Part shown: piece after piece, positions 25,282 through 41,721 of the stretch
Position numbering within the stretch: position 1 is the first letter of the stretch
Layout: each line of letters starts with the position of its first letter
Origin: Lanius collurio
Taxonomy: Eukaryota; Chordata; Aves; Passeriformes; Laniidae
Reading direction: 5' to 3'
DNA length: 64,000 bases
Assembly (NCBI GenBank): GCA_020086605.1
Contig: JACBWW010000003.1
Location: 50,936,106-51,000,105 of the forward strand
Position numbers and translations under genes: made by a program
The notes under the pieces: generated by a model
Told to the model about the DNA's origin: nothing
Seen by the model: the letters and a program-made list of their open reading frames with translations, nothing else
Database searches by the model: none

Positions 25282-25735
25282 ATCACAAAATCACAGAATC
25301 ATTAAGGTTGGAAAACACCTCCAAGATCATTAAGTCCAACCTCTGACTGATTATCAACTAGACTATAGCACTTAATTCCACATCCAGCCACTTGAATATC
25401 CACAGGGATGGTGACTCCACCACATCCCTGGGCAGCCCATTCTGCAAAGAAATGATCTGAAATTCCTGGCCAACCTTTCCATAGACATTCTTCCTGATGT
25501 CTAACCTGGACCTCTCCAGGTGCATCTTGAGACTCTGACCTCTCATCCTGTCATTTGTTGCCCAGGAGAAGAGACCAACCCACACCTGGCTACAGCCTCC
25601 ATTCAGAGAGTTGTAGAGAGTGGTAAGGTCTCCCTGAACCTCTTTTTCTCCAGGCCAAACACCCCCAGCTCCCCCAGCTGCTCTTCATAAGACGTGTGTG
25701 CTCCAGACCCACCAGGATCTTTGTTGCCTTAATGT
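25282..25735 (-). mobile_element. CR1 LINE, 3' end fragment
   Basis: Read on the plus strand it starts AATCACAAAATCACAGAATC and ATTAAGGTTGG, the reverse complement of a CR1 3' end. It continues through CACCACATCCCTGGGCAGCC and the segment around CTCTTCATAAGACGTGTG. It lies in the same orientation as the gene, about 250 bases from exon 9. It is 5' truncated and non-coding. Confidence 0.93.
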
Positions 25736-26957
25736 TTACTCTGTAACCTGTCTACAAGAACTGTTCTTGTGAGAGGCAAGCAGCATGCATCAGCCCACAT
25801 CAGCACTGAGACAATTCTGCATCAGTCTGTAAAGGAGCATCTGAATAACACAAGATAACCTATTATAAAAGGACTCTGTACTCAAAGTGTTTAAAGAGGC
25901 CTTTTAAAAACTGCATTTGTATCCTTTTTTTTCTAAAAATTAGATAAAATAAACAAACTTAGAAAAGTATACACACACATACTTCCAGAAATTAAGCCAA
26001 ATTAATTTTTTTTTAATTTTATTTTTGTTTTCAGGCCTGATATGAGTAAAATAAAAGACTCAGACTTCCATATTACAATTAAAGAGGGTAAGTATGATTA
26101 ACAAAATTTTGTTTAGCACTTTTGTCCAAGTAAAATTTGCTACATCTTTTGAAACACAACTAAAAATCATTACTTACAAAAAAAGAAGGAAAAATAAAAA
26201 GAAAAAAACCAAACCTCTAAAATTTCAGCACAGCATCTTTATCTTCAGAATTTACCAAGAGCAGTGCAATTATAATATCAGACCTCCTAACCATATGTTA
26301 ATGCACAATGACGAAAACTGAAGACTAACTCCTGAAAAAATTTTTGTTGAATATTTATAAATTCTAAGCTGAGGGCTCTCAGTACTTCATAGGAGGTTTT
26401 TAACACCCCACAGGATTAAGAACAGGATTATGTGAGGCAGCTCAAGAGGATATATAATAACGGCCTTGAAGAAAAGCAAAGCAAAAAAATCTTTAATGAG
26501 ATCTGCAGCACCCTGCTTTCTCTACATTCAAGATTACAAATCCTGATAACTTTTAGTGTTAAGAGAACCCAAGCAAAAAGGCATTTCTATGCAGTGAGAG
26601 ATTACAACTAGAAGGAGTTTTACATTATTCACATTTATTCATCATATAAAAAAGAGTATATTTAACTGCACTTCAGAGGTTTCATTTTGGTTTCTGACAG
26701 GTTTTCAGTGCTTTTTCCAAAACTTTATGGAAATGTATATAATTTACCTTGAAAAATAATGTCTCTTCTGAGATTGGGTAGACATGCTTATGTTGAACTT
26801 ATTAGAGATGAAAATGTAATGTTATTTCTATTTTGGTGTCTTCTACAATTATCAATACTCTTCTGGGGAAATGAGTCCTAAATAAATTAGCTGTGTTGCA
26901 AGGATCTCTGGAGGTGTCATCCCTGATAATGAATTGATGATATTTTCTGACTAGAAC

Positions 26958-27005
26958 ATATAGAATCATATCATAGAACAGTTTGGGTTGAAAGGGACAA
27001 CATAC
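26958..27005 (-). mobile_element. CR1 LINE, short 3' tail remnant
   Basis: TAGAATCATATCATAGAACA followed by GTTTGGGTTGAAAGGGAC is the reverse complement of the CR1 3' terminus. Only the last 50 or so bases are recognisable. Confidence 0.75.
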
Positions 27006-27184
27006 ATCTTTCTTTTACTGCTTGGACATTTCAGAAAAGAATTGCTAACATAAGTGTGCAGGAACCTTTGAAAATCTTTAATTTGACCATTTTCACATTT
27101 AATTAAGTTCTCCCAGTTCTCCCAAGTCTTTCCAAGACATGTGTCTATTAGAGTTCTCCAATTTTCTCATTCTGTCATATTTTA

Positions 27185-27746
<562 letters not shown>

Positions 27747-30700
27747 TTAGTCATTCTAATTAACATAAAAAGTTTTTAGGTTCAGATACAGCTGTGTACA
27801 CTGCACGTAGGCACACTGTATTGATAAGAGCTAGGGAATTCTTGGGAATCAGCAGTTGTCAGCAGACAAGTGACATATTTTTTTGGAACAACTGTATATT
27901 AAAAGAAAAAAAAAAATCTTCTTTCCCGAGTAAATGAAAAGAATCACTGTGGAAACAAACACTTCCCAACCTACACTCTCAATTCTAAAATTCCACTATA
28001 TCCTGGCACAGACTCATTCATTTCTACCTCCAGTCTCACTTCTAATTACAGCCACATGATTCAGACTGGGAGCTCCTCCTCTATGCTTTACCAGAACGTG
28101 TTCCAGGGGAGGCTGGCCAAAATACAGTGCAAAACACAGGAAAAACAGTACAAAGTAAAAGGACTCTCCTGCATTCCATTCTTCCCAGGTCTGACTCAAG
28201 TCCTTCACTCAGGTACACATACATACACACACAGAATATGTATATTTGCATCAGATTTCATCTAATCTGCTATGTTTAAAGAAGTATTTACAGAGCTGTA
28301 ACACTAATATTTTGAATTTCTGATTGTGATAGAAGCCAGTTTCCCAAGAGACCACATGTTTTTTTTCATGGTCATCAAAAAGAGAGAGAATTTCCTTTTC
28401 TTTGCATCTACCCAGGAAGATCCAGGAATGTAAGAATGCGTGCAACATTAAGCATAATCAACTGACTTGCTTTCTTTGCCTACTGTAAGAATTACACCCT
28501 AGTTGTGAAGTCAAGTCTGTTACATAACTGGACATCAGCACACAGGATAATAGGGAAGCATTTGATTGGGATTCAATTATGGCCTCCTACTACCTCAGAA
28601 CATTATCAACGTTCGCACGTTTTAAAACTTACTATATGTAACTGGTCAATTTATGTAAAATTCTCACTAAGTGAAAACTACTATTTGCAGACTCTTAAAA
28701 TAGTGGATTTTTATAAAACATGAAAGACAAAAGCTAACAAAAATTTTTAGCTTCAAATTTTATTTTCTGTTCTCTAGAGAACAAAGAACCCGTTTTGAAT
28801 TTCAAAATGGCTGATGGGCTTAGATCCACTTTTTACATTTCAAACATCTAGAGTGTGATCCAGTTCATGTAAAAGTACAGATGCAAAATAACAAGTGTGC
28901 TTGGCTTACACAGATGATTGCTTATAATCTTTTTTGAACAGTTAAACAAAGAATTAATAGGCTTCAGTTTCCAACTACTGAACCTTCAGCTGAGATGCAT
29001 AACCTAACTATGTGAATACTCAGGCCATGCAAAGTGAAATAAGTTCATTTAAATGCCTTACTCAGGAATCTTAGTAGCCCAAACCACATTCACAGGTATT
29101 CATCCTATTGTATTTGACTTCAATTAATAAAATAATATTTGGGAAAAAAAATACATTCTGAATGTCTACAGTATCTTTCAAGACACTAAAACAAATATTT
29201 ATATCTTCCAGCTGAGGACTAGTTCAGAACTTGTGTCTCTGGAGTGTCATGATATTTACTCAGGTCATAAATGTATTCATAAATGACAGCCTGTTCAATA
29301 TTAATTTATTTGTGGTGCATGAATAGTTTCTTGAACTACATTATACTACTCTCACAGTAAAATGTGTTAGATTCTTAAACTTTCATAACCAATGGCAAGA
29401 GAGATTTTAACATATGTGTTCATTGAAAATATACTTTCTGTATCTTCCAATATTCAGATAAGAAGAATTTTATATAAGGAAAAAGAAGCTATTTGATGCT
29501 GTCTTGCCCTCCTCCAGCAGCTCCTGTGATGCTCAATACAAAACACTACCAATGAGATTTTGGATAATACAAAACTTTAGTTAGAGAAAATGAGGAACAA
29601 ATTAAAATTTTTACAGTTGTATAAAACATGTAAACATTATGGAAGTGTTTAAAAAACCATTCTGCGGTGTTTTTTGTTGACAAACTTCAGGTGATGTGAT
29701 ATATTTTAAATGTAATATATTTTTGTATTTAAGGTATCCATTGGAATACATAAAATGAATGTTATCGATATAATAACAATTTAAGGATTCAAAAGAGAAG
29801 TAAAAACATGCTAGAAAAAACATTATTGATAAGAACACTATTCAGCTTCAGAACATGAACACATATCCTTATGTCAAAGTATCATTTACTTGGTGTTAAA
29901 ATATTCCTTCAGCACATAAAGTTCTTTTTGTTTTCTTTTACTTTTATATAAGCATTTGGATTTTTTAGGAGCTCAAAGATAATTCCTAGTATACAGGACA
30001 AAAAACTATAAATGAGGAGTGAAAAGATATTAGAGAAATGAAACAGAATGAAACCTTCTTACAGAAAACCATTGCTGAGATGAAAAAGTAATCGTTTTGG
30101 CAAATGGGGTGGACTTCCCCTCAGACTTGTGTCTCCTAGAATAGGTGAAATAGACTTGGAAGATGCACTAAAAATTGAAAAAAAACAATCTTTATGGCAA
30201 ACTCACTTGAAAAATGTTTAATATAAATATGTATCTCTGATGTGATTTTGCATGAGAACCATGCACTGATACTTCAAAGACCAAGACTTTAATTTAGCTG
30301 ACTCCTCATGATGTCCTCAGCCAGCATATACTCCAAAGAAATGCAAGGAATTTATGAAACACTAACATTAAATCTGGCCATTACTTTCCTTTCACTAACT
30401 ATTGATATAAACATAATCACAGCTTTTAGAACAGAAACTGTTGTCTGAGAACTACACATGACAAGGACAACTGAAGAGAACGAACTCTGTTTGCATCTCT
30501 TTCTTTCTGGAGAAATTTCTTCTCAAATACAGCAGTTTTGTGAGTTCTGGAATCACAATAAAACATCCTGCCTCTTTGTTGCACAAAAATGAAAGAGACA
30601 AAAATCCAAAAGATGCACAAGGCATAGTTTCTGTTGTCTTCCTTTCTAGCAATGACAACTAAGTGTTGTCCCTTAGCTTAGTCTCCAGTCTCAAATTCAT

Positions 30701-30904
30701 GATTCAGCCCAATGCAGAATTTTCCACAGTCTCTTCTTGAAAAACAATTGAATGACAGATAGAAAAAAAAATCATAGAACTTTCATAGGCAATAGAAACT
30801 GTGACTTTCTTGAAGAATAGTGGGGGAGTAAGAGTCAAGGAGTCAAGGACTGAAACATCTGGTGCCTAGGACTTCAAATCCACACTAAGCAAGTACTTAC
30901 AGGG

Positions 30905-31350
30905 TTTCAGGACAGCTGACCCCAACTGAGCAAATTCCATACTATATGACACCATGCTTAGCATATAAACTAAGGGGAAAACTGACTGGGGGCTGCTGCT
31001 TGTGAACTGGCTAGGCATCAGTCAGTGGGTGGTGAACACTGCAGTGTGCATAATTTGGGGTTTTCTCTTTTCTTTTTTTTTTTTTGTTTTGTTTTGTTTT
31101 GTTTTGTTTGGGTTTTTGTGTGGGTTATTTTTGTTGTTTGTTTTGTTTTGTTTTTTTTAAAATTTATTATTATTATTTTACTTATGTATTATTTCCCCTT
31201 CCTTTTCTGTCCTATCAAACTGTCTTTATCACAAACCACAAATCTGACATTTTTCCAAATCTGTTCCCCATCCTCCTTGGGAGAGGGGGGAGGGAAGTGA
31301 GTGAGCAGCTTTATGGGGCTTAGTTGCTGTCTGAATTAAATCACCACACA
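30905..31350 (+). mobile_element. Solo LTR, avian ERVL-like, 5' truncated
   Basis: It resembles the common bird ERVL LTR: GGACAGCTGACCCCAACTGA, then AAATTCCATACTATATGACA, then AAACTGTCTTTATCACAAACC, given here as overlapping short pieces, then TATGGGGCTTAGTTGCTGTC, ending TCACCACACA. A pentanucleotide-rich T/G stretch has expanded inside it. No internal viral gene is attached. The usual TG start was not found, so the left edge is approximate. Confidence 0.75.
31067..31160. repeat. T-rich (TTTTG)n simple repeat inside the LTR
   Basis: The stretch is a run of T followed by several GTTTT units, a break, and GTTTTGTTTT again. It makes a long spurious ORF rich in Phe and Cys on the plus strand, which is not a gene. 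Confidence 0.9.
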
Positions 31351-32694
31351 CTGTATGATGTTGTAATCACATATCTTTATCACTTGCACAAGAAAAGTTA
31401 ATTACTCATTTATCTTGTAAAACAGCATATTTCACTGAGCTACTGGTTAACTGGGTATCTACTGAGAGACATCAGTATTATTTCCTGAATCACAAATTTT
31501 CAACACATACTTTGCGTTTATACACTCACACAAAGAACATTACTTTTGTACAGATTCACACATACATCCCTGTAGAAATCCATACACATGTATTTGGCTA
31601 TTGTTCTTGACATGGATCAATATTTTAAATAGTGTACAGTGAATCGTTTTTTAAAGGTGGAAACTGTATATGGGCAGTACATTACACATATTATTTGGAT
31701 GTGTGGGAATACAAAGGTGCATTTTGTCTTTCACTAGATTTGGCCTCATTTTATTTTGTTTTCATAACTTCCTGCAGTTTTTTCCCATCTGAAGTTGTAA
31801 GCAGCTGAGAGAGTATCTGCATTTCAAGGAAGTGGCAGGATAATTCTACCTATAATTAATGTTTAGTTATAGACAAGTGATCAGGCAGCAATTTTGCAAG
31901 GCTGTGTTCTTCAACCCAATAATCAGACAACCAGAGCATGGGATTTGCATATGGTAAAACTGACAAGAAATAACCACGACACAATTATGCAGATCAGACA
32001 CCAGAACCAATATAAGCAGAGGGAGCTGCACAGCTGGTGATTGCCAGAATTCCTGTCAGTCAGCTGAGACAAAGTCATTCAGACAGACAGCACATTTATA
32101 ATTGCAGCCTTTTCTACTGGTGAGGTACTCAGCAATAATAAAAAAAAACATTTGAAAAAAATCAGTATTCTCACCAACCTGCAGGCATTTCTTAAATTAA
32201 GAAGCACAAATGTTATTTTTAGATTATTCCTTCTCTCCTCTTTTCCAAGGGTGACTAGTATTTGTGCCCTACTCATACATGCTGTACAGCACATTTATTA
32301 TTGTGCTAAGCATAATTTGAAAATTTTGGCAAGAAGTGGTGGTGTGTGGAGCTGCAGGTGTGGTATTTCTGGGAAGAGACCAGGGCTGCACTGGAAACAA
32401 TGGATTAGGATTATCACATGATCATATCTGCATTTATTTCTGGCTACTGTAGGTTCAGACAAGTTTTTTCTGAGAGCAAAAGCAACTTGATGATGAAAGC
32501 AAGACAAACTAAATTTCACAGTCCTTCTAGTACAGTTTTCAGGCCTGAATTTGCTCACTTGTATTTAAATAAGGATTTTACTAATGACTTTGAAGTTACA
32601 GTATGTATCTCATTATGTGCAATAGGAGTAAATATTTCTCTATTGTATAGTTTAGGTAGAACTAATGTCTGGAACCAGCAAGTGCTCTTTATTA

Positions 32695-36332
<3,638 letters not shown>

Positions 36333-36394
36333 TTATACTATGGCTGAAAACTTTCTAAATTGATGCTACATTAAAAAATATATATATGCCTCAG

Positions 36395-36755
36395 TGTGGG
36401 AAGAGATGGGACAGAATTGGGTTGAGGGCAGAGGCACCTGGCAGCACAAAGGAGCACATGGCAGCACACAGAGACTTGTCTCTACCAGACCCTGGGGGGA
36501 GGAGGTGCCACACAGCAGACCCTCATGGAGAGGAGCCTGCCAGGAGCTGCCAGACGGGTGAACAGAGAGTGACCACCCCTTAGAAGGGCATTTAGAAAGC
36601 GTGTTGCTGATATGGCAACATGGGATAGGTCACGTAGTGGGGATTGCCATGTAAGGAAATGCTGTGCCTTGAAAAAGTGTTCAAAACCAGCTCGTTTCTT
36701 TGAATAAATGATTCAGATTCCCTGCCAGTCTGGGTCCGTGCCTCAGTCACCAACA
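36395..36755 (+). mobile_element. Probable solo LTR (361 bp), endogenous retrovirus, ERVK-like by target duplication
   Basis: A GC-rich island in AT-rich intron starts TGTGGGAAGA and ends GTCACCAACA, the TG...CA ends of an LTR. It carries AATAAA at 36703-36708, about 50 bases before the end. It is flanked by CCTCAG (36389-36394) and CTTCAG (36756-36761), a six-base target duplication with one mismatch. Six bases is typical of ERVK-class integration. No viral gene is present. The family was inferred from structure, not from a library match. Confidence 0.7.
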
Positions 36756-37629
36756 CTTCAGGAAAATAAAATTTTGTATCCCAAAATTCTTCTTTTAACT
36801 GACCAAAAAGGAATAGAAGAAAATTAGAATTGAGTCCATTTCCTACCTGACACAATCATGCTTATATTCCCCTTATTTTTTTACCTTTACAAAGTGAAAT
36901 CCATTCTATTGTCTCCTAATAGTCTTACAAAACTAAAGCATTTTCTTAAAGTTTGAAAAGTTATGAATTGTAATAGTATAAATGATAAAAACTGTCAAAA
37001 AAAAAAGGTAACATTCTTCCTTCATATTGCTGCTCTAAATAATTAATAACACCAGTCTCAGCTCCTTGACTGTTCTCTGCTTGTGTGAGTTATTCTACCA
37101 CAGTCTGTGGATCTATTACAACAGTGAAGAATCTTCAAGATCCTTGCAAGACTACATTCATCACATCTGTGTTCACAGATTAATAAAAGTGTTATGCATG
37201 AAACAGGACAGATACATTAAGTACCATCAAGTTTCTCTTTTGAATGTTCAACTTGAATGCATCTTGTCTATATCATTAGAGGCTCTAATAGATACAAAGA
37301 ATATTACAGCTTAATCTGCATAAAGATATTCTGTTGGTATTTTAGAAGTTGAAGGAAAAGATTGATGAGATGGTTTATCAAGTCCATTAGAAGTTAATGT
37401 ATCACTTCTATGCAACATTGCTAAGTTCTGAAGGGATTTCAGGAGCTGCAAATATGAGGATTTAGAAAATAGATAGAATGCAACTTATCATAATAATAAA
37501 TATTGTAGCTACATATTGCATGTCATATAATTGATAGAATCTGTTTGGAACTACATAGATAAATTAAAAGCTAGTGTCACTTAAAGCGTTTAAACAATTC
37601 CTCATAAAAGGATGAACAAACAGAATGGT

Positions 37630-38152
37630 TGATTCCAGGCTGCACCTTGAGTGCTGCGTTAAATTTTGGGCCCCTCACTACAAGAAAGACATTGAGGTGC
37701 TGGAGCAAGTCCAGAGAGGGGCAACAAAGCTGGTGAAAGCTCTAGAGAGTACACCATGTGAGGAGTGGCTGAGGGATCTGGGGCTGTTCAGCCTGGAGAA
37801 GGCTCAGGGAGACTTATCACTCTACAATCTGAAAGGAGGTTGTAGCCACATGGGGGCTGGCAGCTTCTCCCACACAACAAGCAATAAGACAAGAAGACAT
37901 TGCCTCAGGCTGTGCTAGGGGAGGATCAGATTGGACATCAGTTGAAGTTTTTCACTGAAGGTGTGGTTAAGCATTCAAATAGGGTGCCCAGGGAAGTGGT
38001 GGAGTCACCATCCCGCAAGTGTCCGAGAAAAGACTGGACATGGCACTTAGTGCTGAGTTGTAGTTGACATGGTGTGTTTGGTCAAAGGTTGAACTCAATG
38101 ATCTTGGATGCCTTTTCTGACCTTAATGATTCTATGGTTCAATGATTCTATG
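37630..38152 (+). mobile_element. CR1 LINE, 3' part of ORF2 and 3' end
   Basis: An open stretch reads [20 protein letters not shown], then [14 protein letters not shown], the well-known C-terminal CR1 ORF2 region (canonical order [25 protein letters not shown]). It is followed by GGGTGCCCAGGGAAGTGGTGG, in pieces, and ends in two ATTCTATG motifs at 38128-38152. About 520 bases, 5' truncated, with frameshifts. It is plus strand, opposite to CSMD3. Confidence 0.95.
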
Positions 38153-39479
38153 TCTATTATCTGAATATGTAAAATTCAAACATTTACTAGAATGAAGGCA
38201 ATTTAATATGGTCATGCCTACCCCTTAAATTATTACACTGATTTAGTTTAATGCAATTTTCACCTCACATATATTTTATCACCTTTATTGACAGAGATTT
38301 TCACACAGAAGGTGGCCTGTAACCCTTCCTCCGTTCAGCTTGTCTAGAGACAGATAACTTTCTCTTCCATAGACTAAATTATGTATTAAACTATTAATAA
38401 TGTATTGTGATCAATGTCAAAAAGAATGACTTCAACACTTTGTCAAGGTGTTATATCTGAAAATACAAAGGAATATATTTCAAGGGGAAAAGTAGTACAA
38501 TTCTACTGATTAAACTGTAATCTAAATCTGACTAAATCAGATACTATACACTGTATAGTTCACCTTCTTACTGATATAGAAATTGTGGTTTTATTGCTAT
38601 GCCTGAAAGAGTCCAAATGAAAATTATTTCTTTAAAACTTGGTTAATGGTATTTTATCAATATTACCCCACTGATACTTCGCCTTGAGCTCTATGAGGAT
38701 TTTGGTATTCTGGAGATAATCTTTTAATTTACTAAAAATTACTAAAAACCATTCAGACTGTAGCTGGTTAGAATGGCAGATGACAAATCAAACAAAAATA
38801 TGTTCATGTTTTTTTCATTTAATCACCTAAAGCTCTGTTTATGTACTCTGCTGCATTCATTATCACAATGCAATTTTTGCAATGGGTTATGACATTTTTG
38901 ATAAAAAATTCTCTTCCCTATCAAGGAAAAGTGAGGAATTTCATCACAATTACTAGACTTCCAGTTGGTGCAGGTCAGTTTATAAATGCCAACGGATGCA
39001 CATTAATTTAAGAATTTAATTTTGAGCATTTAATCTTATATGACTATAACCAGACAAAGTATGTTTTCTGATCTGAAAAGTTACTGCCTTCTTCCTGGCT
39101 AGTAACTAAATATTAATGTAACTATTTCTAAATCTTTAATATAATAGTATTCTTCCTAATAGCTTGCAATATCTTGTTAGAAATCTGCAGTGTAAGTCTT
39201 GCAAGAAGTAAGGGCACAAACTAATATTTCTGATTCTTGATTAAGGGAGGACAGCCAGGAATTTCCAGTGCTGTTAATATAAGAGTAGCTATCACATAAT
39301 TTATGGCAGCAGAGCATATTCATGAAACTTGTGAAATGTCACAGCAAGGTTAGAACAGAAATGGAATAGAAAGGTTAGAATAGAAAAAAGAGTAAAACTT
39401 AACCTTGAATAAAAATGAAAATCAATTCAAGTAAGCAAGAATAAAATACTATGCCAGTGACAAAGAATAAATACACTCA

Positions 39480-40611
<1,132 letters not shown>

Positions 40612-40707
40612 CTTGATAAACAAAATGAAACCCTTTAGCTGTTATTGGTCCAACTGAGGTAAATCTGACTGTGATCTGGTTCCCCGAGCTCAATGGAAGG
40701 GATTCAC
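40612..40707 (-). CDS. CSMD3: CSMD3 exon 2: end of CUB domain (about CUB 10)
   Basis: The exon is 96 bases, phase 1 in and phase 1 out. It reads ESLPLSSGNQITVRFTSVGP, then ITAKGFHFVYQ, the last strands of the CUB begun in the previous exon. The usual Asp in the xSDxS motif before the KGF strand is replaced by Val (FTSVGP), so this CUB probably lacks a complete calcium site; the remembered human CSMD3 has the same residues. The acceptor is TGAGTAG with a modest pyrimidine tract and the donor is GTAAGA. Confidence 0.92.
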
Positions 40708-41479
40708 CTACTCAAACAATGAAAATACAAAGCTATCATAGCCACATTTTACTAATGAAAATACCTGTCAACATCTTTGCAGCTAGAAATAACACTCTGT
40801 AAACCCTGTTCTGCTTCAAGAAACTTTGCAAGATATATGCACTTCTAGTATTTTATGTTGACAGTATTATGTCATTCTAGAAAAGAGGGGTTAAAACTCA
40901 TCTCAGTTACTAGGAATATTTGTTGGTTTTTCCCTTTACCAAAAACAAACAATCCCTGCAAAAAAACAAACCAAACCACCACCAAAAATACCAACAACAA
41001 ACCACATCACATCACACACACACACACAAAAAAACTCAGAAAACCAAAATAAAAAAAAAAAAAAAAACAAAACCAAAAAAATTCCAACCCCCCCCCACCT
41101 CTTTAAATTGAGTCAACATGCAACTAATCCACTTAATTTTACTTTGGTGCAAATATATCTTGCTTTCTCTTTAAATATCTACAACCTGTTTCAAACTACT
41201 CACTGAAGCCAAAAAGGCACAGTGTAAGAAGTCTTAAGTACCCACAATAATAGATAAATACCAAAAGAAAACTGTAAAAAATGCAATTTTACTTCATTTT
41301 ATTCATCAATACAAAGATTTTGAAGTGTTTAGTTCAAAACCTGGATTTCACATATTTGCCATATATTAATTTAAGCAAACATAAAAATCCTTTTCTTCCT
41401 TCTTTTTTTGGACTATATTATATTTCTAGGTTCATTAAAAAATAAATAACAATATACTGACAGTTCTATTAAATGATAC
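40708..41479 (-). other. Intron between exons 1 and 2
   Basis: A 0.77 kb intron within CUB 10. The 40940-41097 stretch is a low-complexity A/C-rich region with (CA)n, an A run and a C run. Confidence 0.88.
40940..41097. repeat. A/C-rich low-complexity region
   Basis: The stretch contains AACAAACC-type units, CACACACACA, a run of about 16 A and a run of nine C. Chance ORFs there are rich in Lys, Thr and His and are not genes. Confidence 0.9.
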
Positions 41480-41564
41480 CTGAATGAGATCCTGAGAGAG
41501 AGGATAACAAAGATGATTGTAGAGTTGGGCCATCATATACTTCAACTACATCATGGAGTGATGT
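41480..41564 (-). CDS. CSMD3: CSMD3 exon 1 of 18 in window: middle of CUB domain (about CUB 10)
   Basis: The exon is 85 bases, phase 0 at its start and one base over at its end. It reads TSLHDVVEVYDGP and then LLSSLSGSHS, the DxxEVxDG and LSG strands typical of the middle of a CUB domain. The acceptor ends TTTTTCCAG and the donor is GTATCA. The first half of this CUB must come from an exon beyond 64000, because no exon with its cysteine pair was found in 41565-64000. The Asp of LHDVV is one usual ligand of calcium-binding CUB domains. A 30-base A run lies about 125 bases upstream in gene direction. Confidence 0.9.
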
Positions 41565-41688
41565 CTGGAAAAACACAAACTGGCCAAAAACAACTGACCA
41601 AATAGAAAGGAAAAGATGGAAGAGGCACCAGTTGCCAAGACAAAAAACAAAACCAAATCCAAACACAGGGAATAGAATAAGAAAGGGG

Positions 41689-41718
<30 letters not shown>
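41689..41718. repeat. Poly(A) run, 30 bases, then (GA)n
   Basis: Thirty A on the plus strand followed by GAGAGAGA, so poly(T) in gene direction about 125 bases upstream of the exon 1 acceptor. It is the source of a Phe-rich spurious ORF on the minus strand. Confidence 0.95.

Positions 41719-41721
<3 letters not shown>

Noticed and set aside
31025..31323. Two overlapping plus-strand ORFs of 79-91 residues rich in Phe and Cys
   Set aside because: They come from the (TTTTG)n array inside an LTR and show no protein-like composition or homology.
36386..36583. 65-residue plus-strand ORF in a GC-rich island, possible CpG island or gene start
   Set aside because: The island has LTR ends and a target duplication. 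The ORF begins before the LTR and has no homology.
37625..37918. 97-residue plus-strand ORF as a possible gene
   Set aside because: It is the C-terminal part of CR1 ORF2, frameshifted and 5' truncated, not a host gene.
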